From Veillonella caviae (GTDB taxonomy: Bacteria > Bacillota > Negativicutes > Veillonellales > Veillonellaceae), in NCBI RefSeq assembly GCF_003992125.1, contig NZ_RQUY01000006.1, positions 1-64,000 of the forward strand: DNA of 64,000 nucleotides, given 5' to 3'. This document shows, piece by piece, positions 63,488 to 64,000 of this stretch (the first letter of the stretch is position 1; every line of letters starts with the position of its first letter). Under the pieces are notes generated by a model, which was given only the letters and a program-made list of their open reading frames with translations, searched no databases and had not been told where the DNA came from. The position numbers and the translations under genes are program-made.

Positions 63488-64000
63488 TTATAAGTTGTTG
63501 ATGTAATCGTGATTTCGTAATAATATAGACTTCCCTCGCCAAGCAAATGCTCGTTTGCCGTATTTCGCTTTGAACTCTCTATTGGTCATGGTTTCTAATT
63601 CAGATGCGTCTAGTAGCGGTTCGATATGTTGAAATTCAACGATGGGGGTTATAGGTATGTTGTGATTGTGTGGGCATACTTCTTGGCATTGGTCACAGCC
63701 GAATAGCAATGGTGATTTCCCGATGATGATTCGTTCGTCGTCTGTGAGGTCACCTTTTTTTTGCGTTAGATAGCTTTTGCATGTTTCAAATTGGAAGCGG
63801 TTTGTGCTGAGGCAGTTACCGAGACAGGTGTGGATACATTGATTGCAGCCTAGACATGTTTCTGTGTTTGGTTGGTTCGGTTCAAAAGGGATGGTGGTGA
63901 GGATGGTTCCGATAACTACATAAGAACCCCAAGTGGGATTGATAAAACATTTATTTTTACCGTAGAAACCGAGTCCTGCCAGATATGCCATGTATCGGTC
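63488..64000 (-). CDS. queG: Epoxyqueuosine reductase, C-terminal part (cut by window edge)
   Basis: At least 170 residues are visible and the frame runs off the right edge (DRYMAYLAGLGFYGKN is internal, not a start). QueG reduces epoxyqueuosine to queuosine in tRNA with a corrinoid and two [4Fe-4S] clusters. The ferredoxin motifs CLGCNQCIHTC and CDQCQEVCPHN are present, and the C-terminal WRGKSILLRN is typical. Need for a corrinoid cofactor fits the cbiZ gene nearby. Confidence 0.93.
   Translation of the reverse strand, partial: DRYMAYLAGLGFYGKNKCFINPTWGSYVVIGTILTTIPFEPNQPNTETCLGCNQCIHTCLGNCLSTNRFQFETCKSYLTQKKGDLTDDERIIIGKSPLLFGCDQCQEVCPHNHNIPITPIVEFQHIEPLLDASELETMTNREFKAKYGKRAFAWRGKSILLRNHDYINNL

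Noticed and set aside
1-64000. tRNA, rRNA, CRISPR arrays, insertion sequences, prophage
   Set aside because: No cloverleaf, rRNA core, regularly spaced repeats, transposase or phage gene could be recognised on either strand by eye.

Overview
The window reads as a chromosomal segment of an anaerobic, AT-rich Negativicutes-type Firmicute, most likely Veillonella or a close relative. This placement is inferred from gene content (nitrate reductase, pyruvate formate-lyase, C4-dicarboxylate transport, CO dehydrogenase, no flagellar genes), strong AGGAGG ribosome binding sites and TTGACA/TATAAT promoters. I see no rRNA, tRNA, CRISPR array, phage genes or insertion sequence. About 50 protein genes are supported; one (queG) is cut by the right edge.

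Layout. 1-2.6 kb: a repeat-bearing leader and cooS, a CO dehydrogenase with a very His-rich N-terminal extension. 2.8-11.4 kb: nitrate respiration, with narK, a cysteine-free Crp-type regulator preceded by two TGTGA-type boxes, and narGHJI. 11.7-15.5 kb: an MFS exporter, a LysE-type exporter, a YeiH-type membrane protein and a beta-carbonic anhydrase. 15.6-18.1 kb: bioD and bioA behind a promoter with a BirA-like operator. 18.3-22.0 kb: a Dcu transporter, a LysR regulator, a flavodoxin-fold oxidoreductase and a YciI-like protein. 22.1-25.2 kb: zur-znuB-znuC divergent from znuA. 25.2-28.6 kb: a FliB-like Cys-cluster protein, alanine racemase and a 2-hydroxyacid dehydrogenase. 28.7-32.0 kb: pyruvate formate-lyase encoded in two pieces, plus its activase. 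32.3-40.1 kb: an EamA transporter, a heterodimeric ABC exporter, a DASS anion transporter and a flavodiiron protein. 40.2-43.9 kb: a FecBCD-type metal-chelate ABC system and an ECF S-component. 44.0-49.1 kb: a methionine/sulfur block (metB-like, patB-like, metA, metY). 49.4-54.4 kb: a PepSY protein, bioY, and a metal-related cluster of a COG0523 GTPase, a GTPase-permease fusion and a COG3689 protein. 54.9-64 kb: pepD, an NAD block (pncB, nadE, asparaginase), cbiZ, mscS, a D,D-carboxypeptidase, a YfbR-type nucleotidase and partial queG.

How the genes fit together. Energy metabolism here is anaerobic: nitrate reduction, pyruvate cleavage to formate and acetyl-CoA, dicarboxylate exchange and possibly CO oxidation. 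Metal supply is a second theme: Zn uptake, an Fe- or corrinoid-type ABC system, COG0523/COG3689 genes, and the His-rich tract on the nickel enzyme CooS. MetA carries Glu111, the acetyl-CoA type, so O-acetylhomoserine can feed both MetY and the transsulfuration enzymes. Biotin is partly made (bioD, bioA) and partly imported (bioY).

The most unusual points are the split pyruvate formate-lyase whose glycyl-radical domain is a separate 79-residue protein, the His-rich CooS, the GTPase-permease fusion with a translationally coupled 12-codon leader frame, and a Crp-type regulator with no cysteines whose own promoter has a box centred at -41.5.
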